DNA of 24,998 bases, from the NCBI GenBank assembly GCA_002352425.1, contig DEIK01000108.1, positions 1-24,998 of the forward strand, read 5' to 3'. This DNA comes from Rhodobacteraceae bacterium UBA2776. Lineage in GTDB: Bacteria; Pseudomonadota; Alphaproteobacteria; Rhodobacterales; Rhodobacteraceae. Positions 1 to 7,184 of this stretch are shown piece by piece (the stretch's first letter is position 1; each line of letters opens with the position of its first letter). A program made the translations under genes and the position numbers. A model generated the notes under the pieces. The model made no database searches, was not told where the DNA came from, and saw nothing but the letters and a program-made list of their open reading frames with translations.

Positions 1-263
1 TGGTCAGCGGTTCTCATGGCGAGTTGTATCCTGCGGCCGTGGCCTCATTGGCGGGGGCGCGGGCGGCGGTGTTTAACGACGCCAGCATTGGGTTAGATCA
101 AGCCGTCATGGCTGTCACGGTGGATTGTGAAACCGCACGCATTGGCGATGCAACTTCGGCTTTGGAAACGGGTGAAATTTCGGCCGCAAATCCCGCTGCG
201 CAAAAGGCCGGGGCTGATGTGGGCATGATGCTTGTAGATTGGCTTGGCGGGCTTGAACGATAG
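1..263 (+). CDS. C-terminal part of an unrecognised conserved protein (5' end outside window)
   Basis: The reading frame is open from the first bases of the window (frame starting at base 3) to TAG at 261-263, giving about 86 residues, so the gene begins upstream. The visible part starts VSGSHGELYPA, continues with an AAVFNDASIGLD segment, and later has TARIGDATSAL and ISAANPAAQKAG. From memory, this pattern belongs to a small family of uncharacterised alphaproteobacterial proteins, to which I cannot attach a function. In relatives as I remember them, about a dozen more residues lie between the GLD and the ARIGD segments, so an internal in-frame deletion is possible but unproven. It converges on kdsB with a 70-base gap that holds nothing I can identify. 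Confidence 0.5.
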   Translation, partial: VSGSHGELYPAAVASLAGARAAVFNDASIGLDQAVMAVTVDCETARIGDATSALETGEISAANPAAQKAGADVGMMLVDWLGGLER

Positions 264-333
264 GTCCATTCGTCGCCCTTTGCAGGACTTCTCATTGCAG
301 CGAGGAAAGCCGTCAGGCTTGATGAGCGGTTGG

Positions 334-1140
334 CTAGGCTGCCCCGCGCTTCATCAATTCGTCCTCGATCCGCGCCACATCAACTGGATTGTTCAACTCC
401 CAAAACACTGTACCTCGTGCCTCAACCTCGACACAACGCACTTTGACGCCGCGGGCCAAGAACCGCAATTGCTCCAACCCCTCGAGTTGCTCCAATTCAC
501 AGGCACCCCAACCCTGATAGGCCCTCAGCGTTGCAGGTCGATAAGCATAGGCCCCGACATGGTGAAACACCGGCGTCGCGGCCTCCGGCGCATAGTCATC
601 ATCCGTAAAGGGCACCACTTCTTTGGAAAAATACAGCGCATCACGATTGGTATCGAACACCGCCGTGGTGCCGCCCACCTGTCCGTTGCGGCGGTCTTCG
701 CGGAAATTCGACAAGGTTTGCCCATCGCAGCGCAACACAGGCGTCGCCATCTGCACCGACGCATCACGCCGCATCTCGTCTATCAACGCCGTCAAAAACC
801 ACGGCGGCGTCAGTGGTGCGTCGCCTTGTAGGTTCACCACGATATCGGGCATCTCTGCTAGACTGCGCAGACTGTCGGCGACCCGTTCGGTGCCGTTTGC
901 GCATCCTTCGGCGGTCATCAATACCTTGGCACCAAACGATTTGGCAGCGTCGGCAATGCGCACATCATCGGTGGCAATATAGACTTCGGCCACATCGGCA
1001 ACTTCTTTGGCGGCCAGCCAACTGCGTTCGATCAAGGATTTCGCAACACCTGTCGCGCCGACCAAAGGCGCAAGCGGCTTACCGGGATAGCGGCTAGAGG
1101 CATATCGGGCGGGGATAACAATGATCACTTTGTTGTTCAT
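334..1140 (-). CDS. kdsB: 3-deoxy-manno-octulosonate cytidylyltransferase (CMP-Kdo synthetase)
   Basis: Cytosolic enzyme that activates Kdo with CTP to CMP-Kdo, the donor for the LPS inner core. The 268-residue product starts MNNKVIIVIPARYASSRYPG, carrying the nucleotide-binding ARYxSxRxPGKPL signature at residues 11-23 and an ATDD segment near 57-60. The usual QGDEP motif reads QGDAP at 105-109. It is about 20 residues longer than the E. coli enzyme. I chose ATG at 1140 because AAGG lies just upstream and the family signature follows at once; an in-frame start at 1191 would add 17 unsupported residues. It is divergent from rnd across 130 bases. Kdo activation fits the LPS-export genes beyond rnd. 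A cytidylyltransferase for a related sugar acid cannot be excluded. Confidence 0.8.
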   Translation of the reverse strand: MNNKVIIVIPARYASSRYPGKPLAPLVGATGVAKSLIERSWLAAKEVADVAEVYIATDDVRIADAAKSFGAKVLMTAEGCANGTERVADSLRSLAEMPDIVVNLQGDAPLTPPWFLTALIDEMRRDASVQMATPVLRCDGQTLSNFREDRRNGQVGGTTAVFDTNRDALYFSKEVVPFTDDDYAPEAATPVFHHVGAYAYRPATLRAYQGWGACELEQLEGLEQLRFLARGVKVRCVEVEARGTVFWELNNPVDVARIEDELMKRGAA

Positions 1141-1270
1141 ACTGCCTTGATGGTCGATCGGCGCGCTGTGGCCAAGCAGATTTTGCACCAATCCGTATTT
1201 TTTGCCCGTCGCTCCCCTATCCGCCGCATAAAAACCTGTGTAAAAGCGCCTGAAACGAAAAGGATAAGCC

Positions 1271-1885
1271 GTGACGAATTTTCTATATCAAAATGATTTG
1301 CCCGATGATCTGGACCTTGGACCAATCGTTGCGATTGACTGCGAAACCATGGGCCTGCACCCGCACCGTGATCGTCTGTGTGTTGTTCAAATGTCAGGTG
1401 GGGATGGCAACGCGCATTTGGTGCAAGTCGCCAAGGGTCAAACCGAGGCCCCGAACCTGTGCCGCATGCTGGCCGATCCGGATGTTTTGAAATTGTTTCA
1501 TTTCGGACGCTTTGACATCGCTGCCATGCAAAACGCCTTTGGCACAGTCACGGCACCGGTTTATTGCACCAAAATCGCCTCGCGTTTGATCCGCACATAT
1601 ACGGACCGCCACGGGCTGAAAAACCTGTTGCAAGAATTGCTGAGTGTGGATGTTTCCAAACAGCAGCAAAGCTCGGACTGGGGCGCGGATGAATTGACCA
1701 AGGCGCAGATCGAGTATGCCGCCTCGGATGTTTTATACCTGCACCGTTTGCGGGACGTATTGAACATCCGGCTGGAACGTGAAGACCGCATGGAAGTCGC
1801 CCAAGCCTGCTTTGACTTCTTGCCGATGCGTGCCAATCTGGATCTGATTGGTTGGCCGGAAACCGACATATTCGCCCACTCTTGA
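1271..1885 (+). CDS. rnd: Ribonuclease D-like 3'-5' exonuclease, short form
   Basis: Predicted DEDDy-type 3'-5' exoribonuclease acting on tRNA precursors and other structured RNAs. The 204-residue product has the exonuclease fold only. Motif I is DCETMGL at residues 23-29 (D23, E25), motif II is HFGRFDIA with D82, and motif III has Y149 and D153 in EYAASDVLYL. The C-terminal HRDC domain of E. coli RNase D is missing, which is the usual length for the alphaproteobacterial short form. The start is GTG at 1271, preceded by AAGGA at good spacing. Its stop at 1883-1885 is followed by about 100 bases before lptC. Confidence 0.88.
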   Translation: MTNFLYQNDLPDDLDLGPIVAIDCETMGLHPHRDRLCVVQMSGGDGNAHLVQVAKGQTEAPNLCRMLADPDVLKLFHFGRFDIAAMQNAFGTVTAPVYCTKIASRLIRTYTDRHGLKNLLQELLSVDVSKQQQSSDWGADELTKAQIEYAASDVLYLHRLRDVLNIRLEREDRMEVAQACFDFLPMRANLDLIGWPETDIFAHS

Positions 1886-1988
1886 TGCGCTGGCTTTCGC
1901 CACTTGGCGACATGTCTCTAAGCAGAACCCCGCTGATGGGTTTGCCGAATCCTTGGCCGATGGGCCATTTTCTGCCACGGTTCACGAC

Positions 1989-2600
1989 ATGATTGCATAT
2001 GACAACAGTTACTCGCGCTTTGTTGCCTACACCAAGGTGATCCTGCCAATCCTTGCGCTTGGCATCCTTTCGACGTTGTTTTTGTTCTCGCGCAATATTG
2101 ACCCAACCCAGTCGATCCCTTTTGCCGAAGTAGATGTCGAGCAACTGGCCCGTGAACAACGCGTTGGTGCGCCGAACTATGCGGGCGTCACTGAAGACGG
2201 GGCCGCAATTTCGATCACCGCCGCCACAGCGCGCCCAATGGAAGGCAACGCCAAGGTCATTTCCACCACCGATGTCACGGCCATCATTGAAGACGCAAAT
2301 GGCGGGCGCATCGACATGACGGCCAGCAGCGGCATGATTGATTCAAGCCAACAGCAAGTCACATTGGACGGCGGCGTGCAAATTCTGACCTCGACGGGGT
2401 ATATAATCAACACCACCGGGCTGGTTGTCGCGCTGAATGAAACCGCGATGACATCGGACGGGCGCATCAGCGCAACCGGGCCACTTGGGACCCTAACGGC
2501 AGGTCAAATGGTGCTTGAAAAACAAAACAGCCCCCAAGATACGCATCTTCTGGTTTTCAAGGGTGGGGTGAAGCTGGTATACGACCCTAAAGGCAGTTAG
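1989..2600 (+). CDS. lptC: LPS export ABC transporter periplasmic protein LptC
   Basis: Membrane-anchored bitopic subunit of the Lpt machine that receives LPS from LptB2FG and passes it to periplasmic LptA. The product of about 203 residues has one N-terminal transmembrane helix (roughly residues 13-33, VILPILALGILSTLFLFS) and then a beta-rich periplasmic domain typical of the LptC/OstA fold, with repeated short strands such as ITSTGYI-type segments. I chose ATG at 1989 because relatives begin with a short polar stretch ending SRFVAYTKV before the helix. The ribosome site there is weak. The same frame stays open upstream to a TTG at 1848 inside rnd, so a longer product cannot be ruled out. 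Identification also rests on its position directly before lptA and lptB. Confidence 0.85.
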   Translation: MIAYDNSYSRFVAYTKVILPILALGILSTLFLFSRNIDPTQSIPFAEVDVEQLAREQRVGAPNYAGVTEDGAAISITAATARPMEGNAKVISTTDVTAIIEDANGGRIDMTASSGMIDSSQQQVTLDGGVQILTSTGYIINTTGLVVALNETAMTSDGRISATGPLGTLTAGQMVLEKQNSPQDTHLLVFKGGVKLVYDPKGS

Positions 2601-2622
2601 CCCGAAATTTTAAGGGGACCAG

Positions 2623-3123
2623 ATGTTTAATCAATTGCGCATGGTATTTGTCGCGCTTGCACTTGTTGTTGCGCCCGTTACCGTTACCGCCCAAGGCACC
2701 CAAATTACGTTCGGTGGGCTAAAGCATGACGCAAGCCAACCTGTTGAACTTTCATCAGATTCTTTGCAAATCAATCAAACCAACGGGTCCGCCGTGTTCA
2801 CCGGCAACGTGGTGATCGGTCAAGGCACCATGCGCCTGTCGGCCAACCATGTTGTGGTGGAATATGCCGCTGGCGACAGCAACCGCCGGATTTCCAAAAT
2901 GCATGCAACCGGCAGCGTTGTGTTAGTCAACGGCGCCGAAGCGGCCGAAGCAAGCGAGGCTGTTTATTCGATCGACAATGGCAATATCGTCATGACGGGC
3001 AATGTGATCCTGACACAGGGACAAAGCGCGCTGTCGTCCAATCGGATGGTCGTAAACCTGAAAACCGGTCAAGCCACGCTTGAGGGCCGCGTCAAAACCA
3101 TTCTTCAAACAGGTAACAATTAG
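2623..3123 (+). CDS. lptA: LPS transport periplasmic protein LptA
   Basis: Periplasmic beta-jellyroll protein that polymerises into the bridge carrying LPS from LptC to the outer-membrane LptD. The 166-residue precursor has a hydrophobic signal peptide (about residues 1-23, cleavage near VTAQ). The OstA/LptA repeat follows, visible as VELSSDSLQINQTNGSAVFTGN, then LSANHVVVEY and a second strand set ending ALSSNRMVVNLKTGQATLEG. AAGGGG lies 8 bases before the ATG. It sits 22 bases after lptC and 3 bases before lptB, consistent with one operon. Confidence 0.9.
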   Translation: MFNQLRMVFVALALVVAPVTVTAQGTQITFGGLKHDASQPVELSSDSLQINQTNGSAVFTGNVVIGQGTMRLSANHVVVEYAAGDSNRRISKMHATGSVVLVNGAEAAEASEAVYSIDNGNIVMTGNVILTQGQSALSSNRMVVNLKTGQATLEGRVKTILQTGNN

Positions 3124-3126
3124 AAC

Positions 3127-3888
3127 ATGGCCAAAGCGCCCAATCTGACAGTTTCTGAAGGCCAAGCCGGGTTGCAAGTCCGCAATCTGCGCAAAAGCTA
3201 TCGCAAACGCCCTGTGATCCGTGATGTCAGTCTTGATCTGGGGCGGGGCGAAGTTGCGGCACTGCTTGGGCCAAACGGATCCGGTAAGACCACCTGTTTT
3301 TACGCCATCGCAGGGCTGATCAGCGCCGAAGGTGGGCAGGTGATCATTGATGGGCGCGATGTCACGAACTTACCAATGTATCGTCGCGCCAAGTTGGGCA
3401 TCGGCTATTTGCCACAAGAAGTTTCAATCTTTCGCGGTATGACCGTTGAAGACAACATCATGTCGATCCTCGAGATCACGGAAACGGACAGACACAAACG
3501 GCGTGAACGTCTAGAAGAATTGCTCAGTGATTTCTCGATCGAGCATTTGCGCCGTGCCTCAGCGATTTCTTTGTCCGGTGGCGAGCGGCGGCGGGTGGAA
3601 ATTGCCCGTAGTTTGGCCTCGAATCCGAAGTATCTGCTGTTGGACGAGCCCTTTGCCGGCGTTGATCCGATTGCAGTTTCCGATATTCGCACCTTGGTGG
3701 CTGATTTGAAAAACCGCGGAATCGGCGTTTTAATCACCGATCACAACGTGCGCGAAACGCTGGAAATCGTCGAACGGGCCTATATTCTGCACGACGGTGC
3801 CGTTTTGATGAGCGGCACTACCGAAGAGGTCGTGAATGACGAAAACGTGCGCCGCGTTTATCTGGGTCAGAACTTCAAAATCTCATAA
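3127..3888 (+). CDS. lptB: LPS export ABC transporter ATP-binding protein LptB
   Basis: Cytoplasmic ATPase that powers LPS extraction with LptF and LptG, neither of which is in this window. The 253 residues show Walker A GPNGSGKTT at 48-56, Q-loop Q97 in YLPQE, ABC signature LSGGE at 149-153, Walker B YLLLDEP at 169-175, and the switch histidine H206 in LITDHN. GVDP after Walker B and the DHNVRETL segment are typical of LptB among ABC ATPases. A short N-terminal extension of about 15 residues precedes the first strand. The ATG is 3 bases after the lptA stop, so translation is probably coupled. Confidence 0.93.
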   Translation: MAKAPNLTVSEGQAGLQVRNLRKSYRKRPVIRDVSLDLGRGEVAALLGPNGSGKTTCFYAIAGLISAEGGQVIIDGRDVTNLPMYRRAKLGIGYLPQEVSIFRGMTVEDNIMSILEITETDRHKRRERLEELLSDFSIEHLRRASAISLSGGERRRVEIARSLASNPKYLLLDEPFAGVDPIAVSDIRTLVADLKNRGIGVLITDHNVRETLEIVERAYILHDGAVLMSGTTEEVVNDENVRRVYLGQNFKIS

Positions 3889-3936
3889 TCAAGCCCTTTT
3901 CAGAAAATATTTCTAAAAAATTTCAAGCTGCTGCAA

Positions 3937-3942
3937 TTGACA
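3937..3942 (+). promoter_or_regulatory. Candidate -35 element upstream of hpf
   Basis: A perfect TTGACA lies in the 250-base gap between lptB and hpf. No good -10 hexamer stands at 16-18 bases; TAAAAT at 3951-3956 is too close. Only the -35 part is therefore supported. If it is used, hpf would have a leader of roughly 160 bases containing the two hairpins listed separately. Confidence 0.3.
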
Positions 3943-3998
3943 TTGGTTGGTAAAATGCCGCCAAATACAGGGGATGACTGAACAATATATCATCGATT

Positions 3999-4050
3999 GT
4001 GCGCCGTTAAATCACGGTCGCACCGCAAGGCCCCTAACCTGCGCAGGGGC
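3999..4050 (+). promoter_or_regulatory. Two consecutive hairpins in the hpf leader
   Basis: The first hairpin pairs 3999-4007 (GTGCGCCGT) with 4014-4023 (ACGGTCGCAC): nine base pairs with one bulged T and a six-base loop. The second pairs 4030-4035 (GCCCCT) with 4045-4050 (AGGGGC) across a nine-base loop. Neither is followed by a T-run, so they do not look like a simple intrinsic terminator of lptB. They would lie in the 5' untranslated region of hpf. The rest of the lptB-hpf gap is AT-rich, and I see nothing else in it. Confidence 0.4.
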
Positions 4051-4139
4051 GAAAACAATACCTGAACCAATAACCCAAGTGAAACCTATCTACATAATAG
4101 TGGATCGGGAAACTTGTCATTCAACACAAAGGAGATGTG

Positions 4140-4715
4140 ATGCAGTACCAGATCAGCGGAAAACAGATTGATATAGGTGAAGCCCTGCAAACCCACGTCA
4201 AAGACGAGTTGAACGGGGTCGTGCAAAAATATGCAGAACGGCCAACTGATGCGATGATTATTTTTTCGCGCAGCGCTAGTGAATATGTTTGCGAAGCTAC
4301 TGTCCATCTGTCGACCGGCCTGACGGCCTCGGCCAAGGCGCATGCCCATGAAATTTATGCCGCTTTTGATAAATGCGGCGAAAAACTGGAAAAACAATTG
4401 CGCCGTTACAAGCGTCGCCTAAAGGATCATCACCGCGAACGCGCACAACCGGTTGAACATTCCGGCGCTTCCTCGTATATCCTCGCCGGATCGGATCACA
4501 CAGAGGAATCGGAACCCGAATCGCTCCAACCCATGATCATCGCCGAGATGGAGACAAAAATACCGTCTCTTTCCGTTGGCGAGGCCGTGATGCAGATGGA
4601 GCTGGCTGGCGCACCGGTTATGGTTTTCCGTCACGAAGGACACAGTGGTGTCAATGTGGTCTATCGCCGTGAAGACGGCAATATTGGCTGGGTTGATCCC
4701 CAAAATGCGAGTTAA
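4140..4715 (+). CDS. hpf: Ribosome hibernation promoting factor, long form
   Basis: Binds the 30S subunit and, in the long form, dimerises ribosomes to 100S particles in starvation. The 191-residue product has an N-terminal S30AE domain (about 1-100, beginning MQYQISGKQIDIGEALQTHV), a charged linker, and a C-terminal dimerisation domain (about 130-191, with EAVMQMELAG, VFRHE and NVVYRREDGNIGW). That two-domain layout defines the long form. The start is ATG at 4140, five bases after AAGGAG; a GTG one codon earlier would place the ribosome site too close. It is followed after 36 bases by ptsN, as in many proteobacteria, but rpoN is not next to it. Confidence 0.9.
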   Translation: MQYQISGKQIDIGEALQTHVKDELNGVVQKYAERPTDAMIIFSRSASEYVCEATVHLSTGLTASAKAHAHEIYAAFDKCGEKLEKQLRRYKRRLKDHHRERAQPVEHSGASSYILAGSDHTEESEPESLQPMIIAEMETKIPSLSVGEAVMQMELAGAPVMVFRHEGHSGVNVVYRREDGNIGWVDPQNAS

Positions 4716-4751
4716 AGCCCTGGCTATTCGGGCAAGATGAAGTGAAGGTAA

Positions 4752-5216
4752 ATGGAACTTTCAAATATTCTAACACCCGGATCCGTGCGCGTTATCGGTC
4801 AGGTCAGCAGTAAAAAGCGTCTCTTCCAGCAATTGGGAGAGATCATTGGCTCGACCTATGATTTGGACGTCGCTGCCGCTGTTGAGGCATTGCAAAGTCG
4901 CGAGAGCCTTGGACCAACAGGTGTGGGGCATGGCGTTGCTTTGCCACACGCCCGCATCGCCGGGCTAACTGGCGTTGTCGGGGCGTTTTTACGTGTTGAA
5001 AAGCCGTTGGATTTTGATTCGGTTGATCGCCAGCCCGTGGATTTGGTTTTCACCCTATTTGCCCCGCTGGATTCTGGTGTGGAACATCTCAAAGCTTTGG
5101 CGCTGGTGTCCAGAACCATGCGTGACGGAGCGGTCTGCGCGAAATTGCGTGCCAATTCCGATCCGGCCACGCTACACGCGTTGTTGACCAACACCCCCTC
5201 AAACCAAGCCGCTTAG
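4752..5216 (+). CDS. ptsN: PTS IIA-like nitrogen regulatory protein EIIA-Ntr
   Basis: Phosphoacceptor protein of the nitrogen phosphotransferase relay, a regulatory rather than sugar-transport protein. The 154 residues form a single EIIA (fructose/mannitol type) domain. The phosphorylated histidine is H66 in GVALPHARI, preceded by the conserved RESLGPTGVGHG stretch. GAAGG stands just before the ATG. It probably shares a transcript with hpf. The partner proteins EI-Ntr and NPr are not in the window. Beyond its stop, 5217-5303 holds no gene. Confidence 0.92.
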   Translation: MELSNILTPGSVRVIGQVSSKKRLFQQLGEIIGSTYDLDVAAAVEALQSRESLGPTGVGHGVALPHARIAGLTGVVGAFLRVEKPLDFDSVDRQPVDLVFTLFAPLDSGVEHLKALALVSRTMRDGAVCAKLRANSDPATLHALLTNTPSNQAA

Positions 5217-5303
5217 CCCGCGCTGGGGCCAAAGTAACGCCACGTTTCCCTCACATGTCGCGATATCCTGTTATGCTCTGGGCTGAATCAGGATGGGCAC
5301 CTC

Positions 5304-5750
5304 ATGACTCTCTTTAGAGAAAGTTCAAACTGGGCGTCGGATGAACACCGCATGTTCGCCGATATGGTCACACGCGTTTTGGCAAGGCGCCGGCGCCGCC
5401 GGGATCATGAGCGACGCGATTGAGGAAGCCCATGGGGGCGTCGACGGCGATGTCGGATTCGAAGCCGTCGCGCTCTATGAACAGGCGCGGTTAGGCGACG
5501 TGAACTGGGGCTTTGACATCCAATCCATTGTTCAGCATTACATCAGTTTTTATGGCACCGAAGCGCAAAAAGCGCGCTGGTTGCCGGGCCTGAAGGCACG
5601 GATGAGTTTCGCCGTGACCACCCTGCTGGGAACGGATGAGGCCCAAGGCCAAGTGATGGATAAATGCCTGCAACTGTTTGGTGGCTACGGGTATATGGCA
5701 GCACCAATGAGATCACGAAAGAGCTGATTGCCCGCTCAATCGACGTCTAA
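5304..5750 (+). pseudogene. Acyl-CoA dehydrogenase remnant with deletions and frame changes
   Basis: A gene start with AGGA upstream of ATG 5304 encodes MTLFRESSNWASDEHRMFAD, a normal acyl-CoA dehydrogenase N-terminus. Around 5370-5380 the homology jumps to another frame (HAFWQGAGAAGIMSDAI), skipping roughly 20-30 residues. That frame then runs from VNWGFDIQSIV through KARMSFAVTT and passes almost directly to QVMDKCLQLFGGYGYM, so most of the central and C-terminal flavin domain is gone. At about 5697 the frame changes again, and the family C-terminus STNEITKELIARSIDV ends at TAA 5748-5750. About 149 codons remain of the usual 380-390. The protein cannot be functional. Confidence 0.85.
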
Positions 5751-5759
5751 TCCGCCGAT

Positions 5760-7178
5760 TTAGCCCAGCGCCTTATAGCCGAACATCATGTAATCCCGCT
5801 GATAAATGTCCCGCGTCGCGGCCTCGATATCGGCGTCATAAATGGCGCTCAATGCGATCGGGTGTTGGTTCGGGTTTTCCGGCAATTCGCAGGCATCCAC
5901 TCCGACCTGTTCACAAAGTTGCGCCAAACCCTCGATCAACTGATCCTCGCGAAACACCATGTCAGGCAATGCAAACTGACCAAAGCCTTGCAACACCTGC
6001 GCTTGACTGGCCCATGCAGCGTCAATTCGCACACTGGTTTGACCGTGCAAGTTGTCCTTTAGGAAGGCCAGAAACTTCAAAAATGCCTCACGATGGGTGC
6101 GACGATCATAGCTATCATCAACCGCGCCCTCGGGAATTGGAAGATCATATTCGGTGCGCAATTTTTCGCGAATTTCCGGATAGCCGTCTTTGCCCGTGTT
6201 CAAAATATGTTCGCAAAACGCAGCATGCGCACGCACAACCGGGTGGCGGATGATTGTGAAACTGCGGTGCCCCGTATTTTTTCGTTTCCACTGGCGTAAA
6301 GTTTTTTGATTGAACCCGTCGTTCAGCTCGCCGCCTTGATCCAGATCCGACAGCCATTGCCGCATCTGCGCATCCAGCCCACCCTTAATGGGCAAATACA
6401 TCAGTGGTGTCTTTGCAGCGGCCACGTAGCTGGGCACCACGGGGCCACGGCGGGGCTCGAAATTCGGGGTGCGGGTCAGGTTGAAACTGTCCATGGTGGC
6501 CAAGGCTTCGACCATTTCATCATAGTTGATGACCTTGTCACGCAGGCTGCCCGGGTTTTGTCGTCTCAAGTTGGTGGAGATGCCATCAACTCGGCTCTCG
6601 ATCCCCAAAAAATCGGCCATGCCATTTAGGACATCGACGCTCTGAATATCTTCATAGGCGATGTAAAATGCGGTCTGCCCTGAACATTGCAAGTCATTCA
6701 AGATTTTCACCTGGAACGCTTGATACTCTGCGACATGTTTTTTGAATTCATCCATTTTGAACTGAACCCGCGCGGTTTCGCGCACGTCATCTTTGCCCAA
6801 TTTCCATTGGTTGGTGGTCCATGCAATCAGCTCGGACACATAGCTTTCCAGTGGGTTTCGGGTCAGGATGATTTTGCCGCAACGTTTGTCGGGCATGAAA
6901 TGATCATAGGCGCGCATGTCGTGGCTTGAGAAAAACCGGAACCCGATCAGATTATTCGGCTGGGCCTTCATTTCTGTGATCAAGCGCAGTGGATCGGCTT
7001 CGCGCATGGCCAAGGTGACCCCGTGCAAATCTGTCCGGCTACCATCACCGATAAAATAGGGGTTGAAGGCTTCGCCATGGGCGATGACACCCTTAAATTG
7101 GTTCAAATTCGAGCATAAAAAATTCGATCCGGTGCGTTTTTCAGCAAGGATGGTGTAATAGTCGAATTTTTCGGACAT
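5760..7178 (-). CDS. Two-domain sulfotransferase-like protein (Stf0/NodH-like)
   Basis: Predicted cytosolic protein of 472 residues with two sulfotransferase-like units. In the first, KRTGSNFL at 14-21 matches the PAPS 5'-phosphosulfate loop and ILTRNPLESYVS at 104-115 matches the 3'-phosphate loop. In the second, TIIRHPVVRAHAAF at 308-321 is a good 3'-phosphate loop, but the expected P-loop position reads KTPLMYLPIKGG (256-267), unlike the common HIPKxGGTS form. As a family such enzymes move sulfate from PAPS to carbohydrate or other acceptors; Rhodobacteraceae relatives are often labelled NodH. It is the last gene of the glycan block, 6 bases after the GT14 gene. The acceptor is unknown. 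Confidence 0.65.
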   Translation of the reverse strand: MSEKFDYYTILAEKRTGSNFLCSNLNQFKGVIAHGEAFNPYFIGDGSRTDLHGVTLAMREADPLRLITEMKAQPNNLIGFRFFSSHDMRAYDHFMPDKRCGKIILTRNPLESYVSELIAWTTNQWKLGKDDVRETARVQFKMDEFKKHVAEYQAFQVKILNDLQCSGQTAFYIAYEDIQSVDVLNGMADFLGIESRVDGISTNLRRQNPGSLRDKVINYDEMVEALATMDSFNLTRTPNFEPRRGPVVPSYVAAAKTPLMYLPIKGGLDAQMRQWLSDLDQGGELNDGFNQKTLRQWKRKNTGHRSFTIIRHPVVRAHAAFCEHILNTGKDGYPEIREKLRTEYDLPIPEGAVDDSYDRRTHREAFLKFLAFLKDNLHGQTSVRIDAAWASQAQVLQGFGQFALPDMVFREDQLIEGLAQLCEQVGVDACELPENPNQHPIALSAIYDADIEAATRDIYQRDYMMFGYKALG

Positions 7179-7184
7179 GGTGGA

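Noticed and set aside
244..831. Open frame of 195 codons on the plus strand opposite kdsB
   Set aside because: It is antisense to a well-supported kdsB, has no recognisable motif, and its composition (many H, R, Q) is that of a shadow frame.
3898..3925. AT-rich short inverted repeat after lptB as a terminator
   Set aside because: The stem (AGAAA/TTTCT) has one GC pair and a three-base loop; too weak to call.
5700..5760. Terminator between the convergent pseudogene and the sulfotransferase gene
   Set aside because: No GC-rich stem with a T-run was found on either strand.
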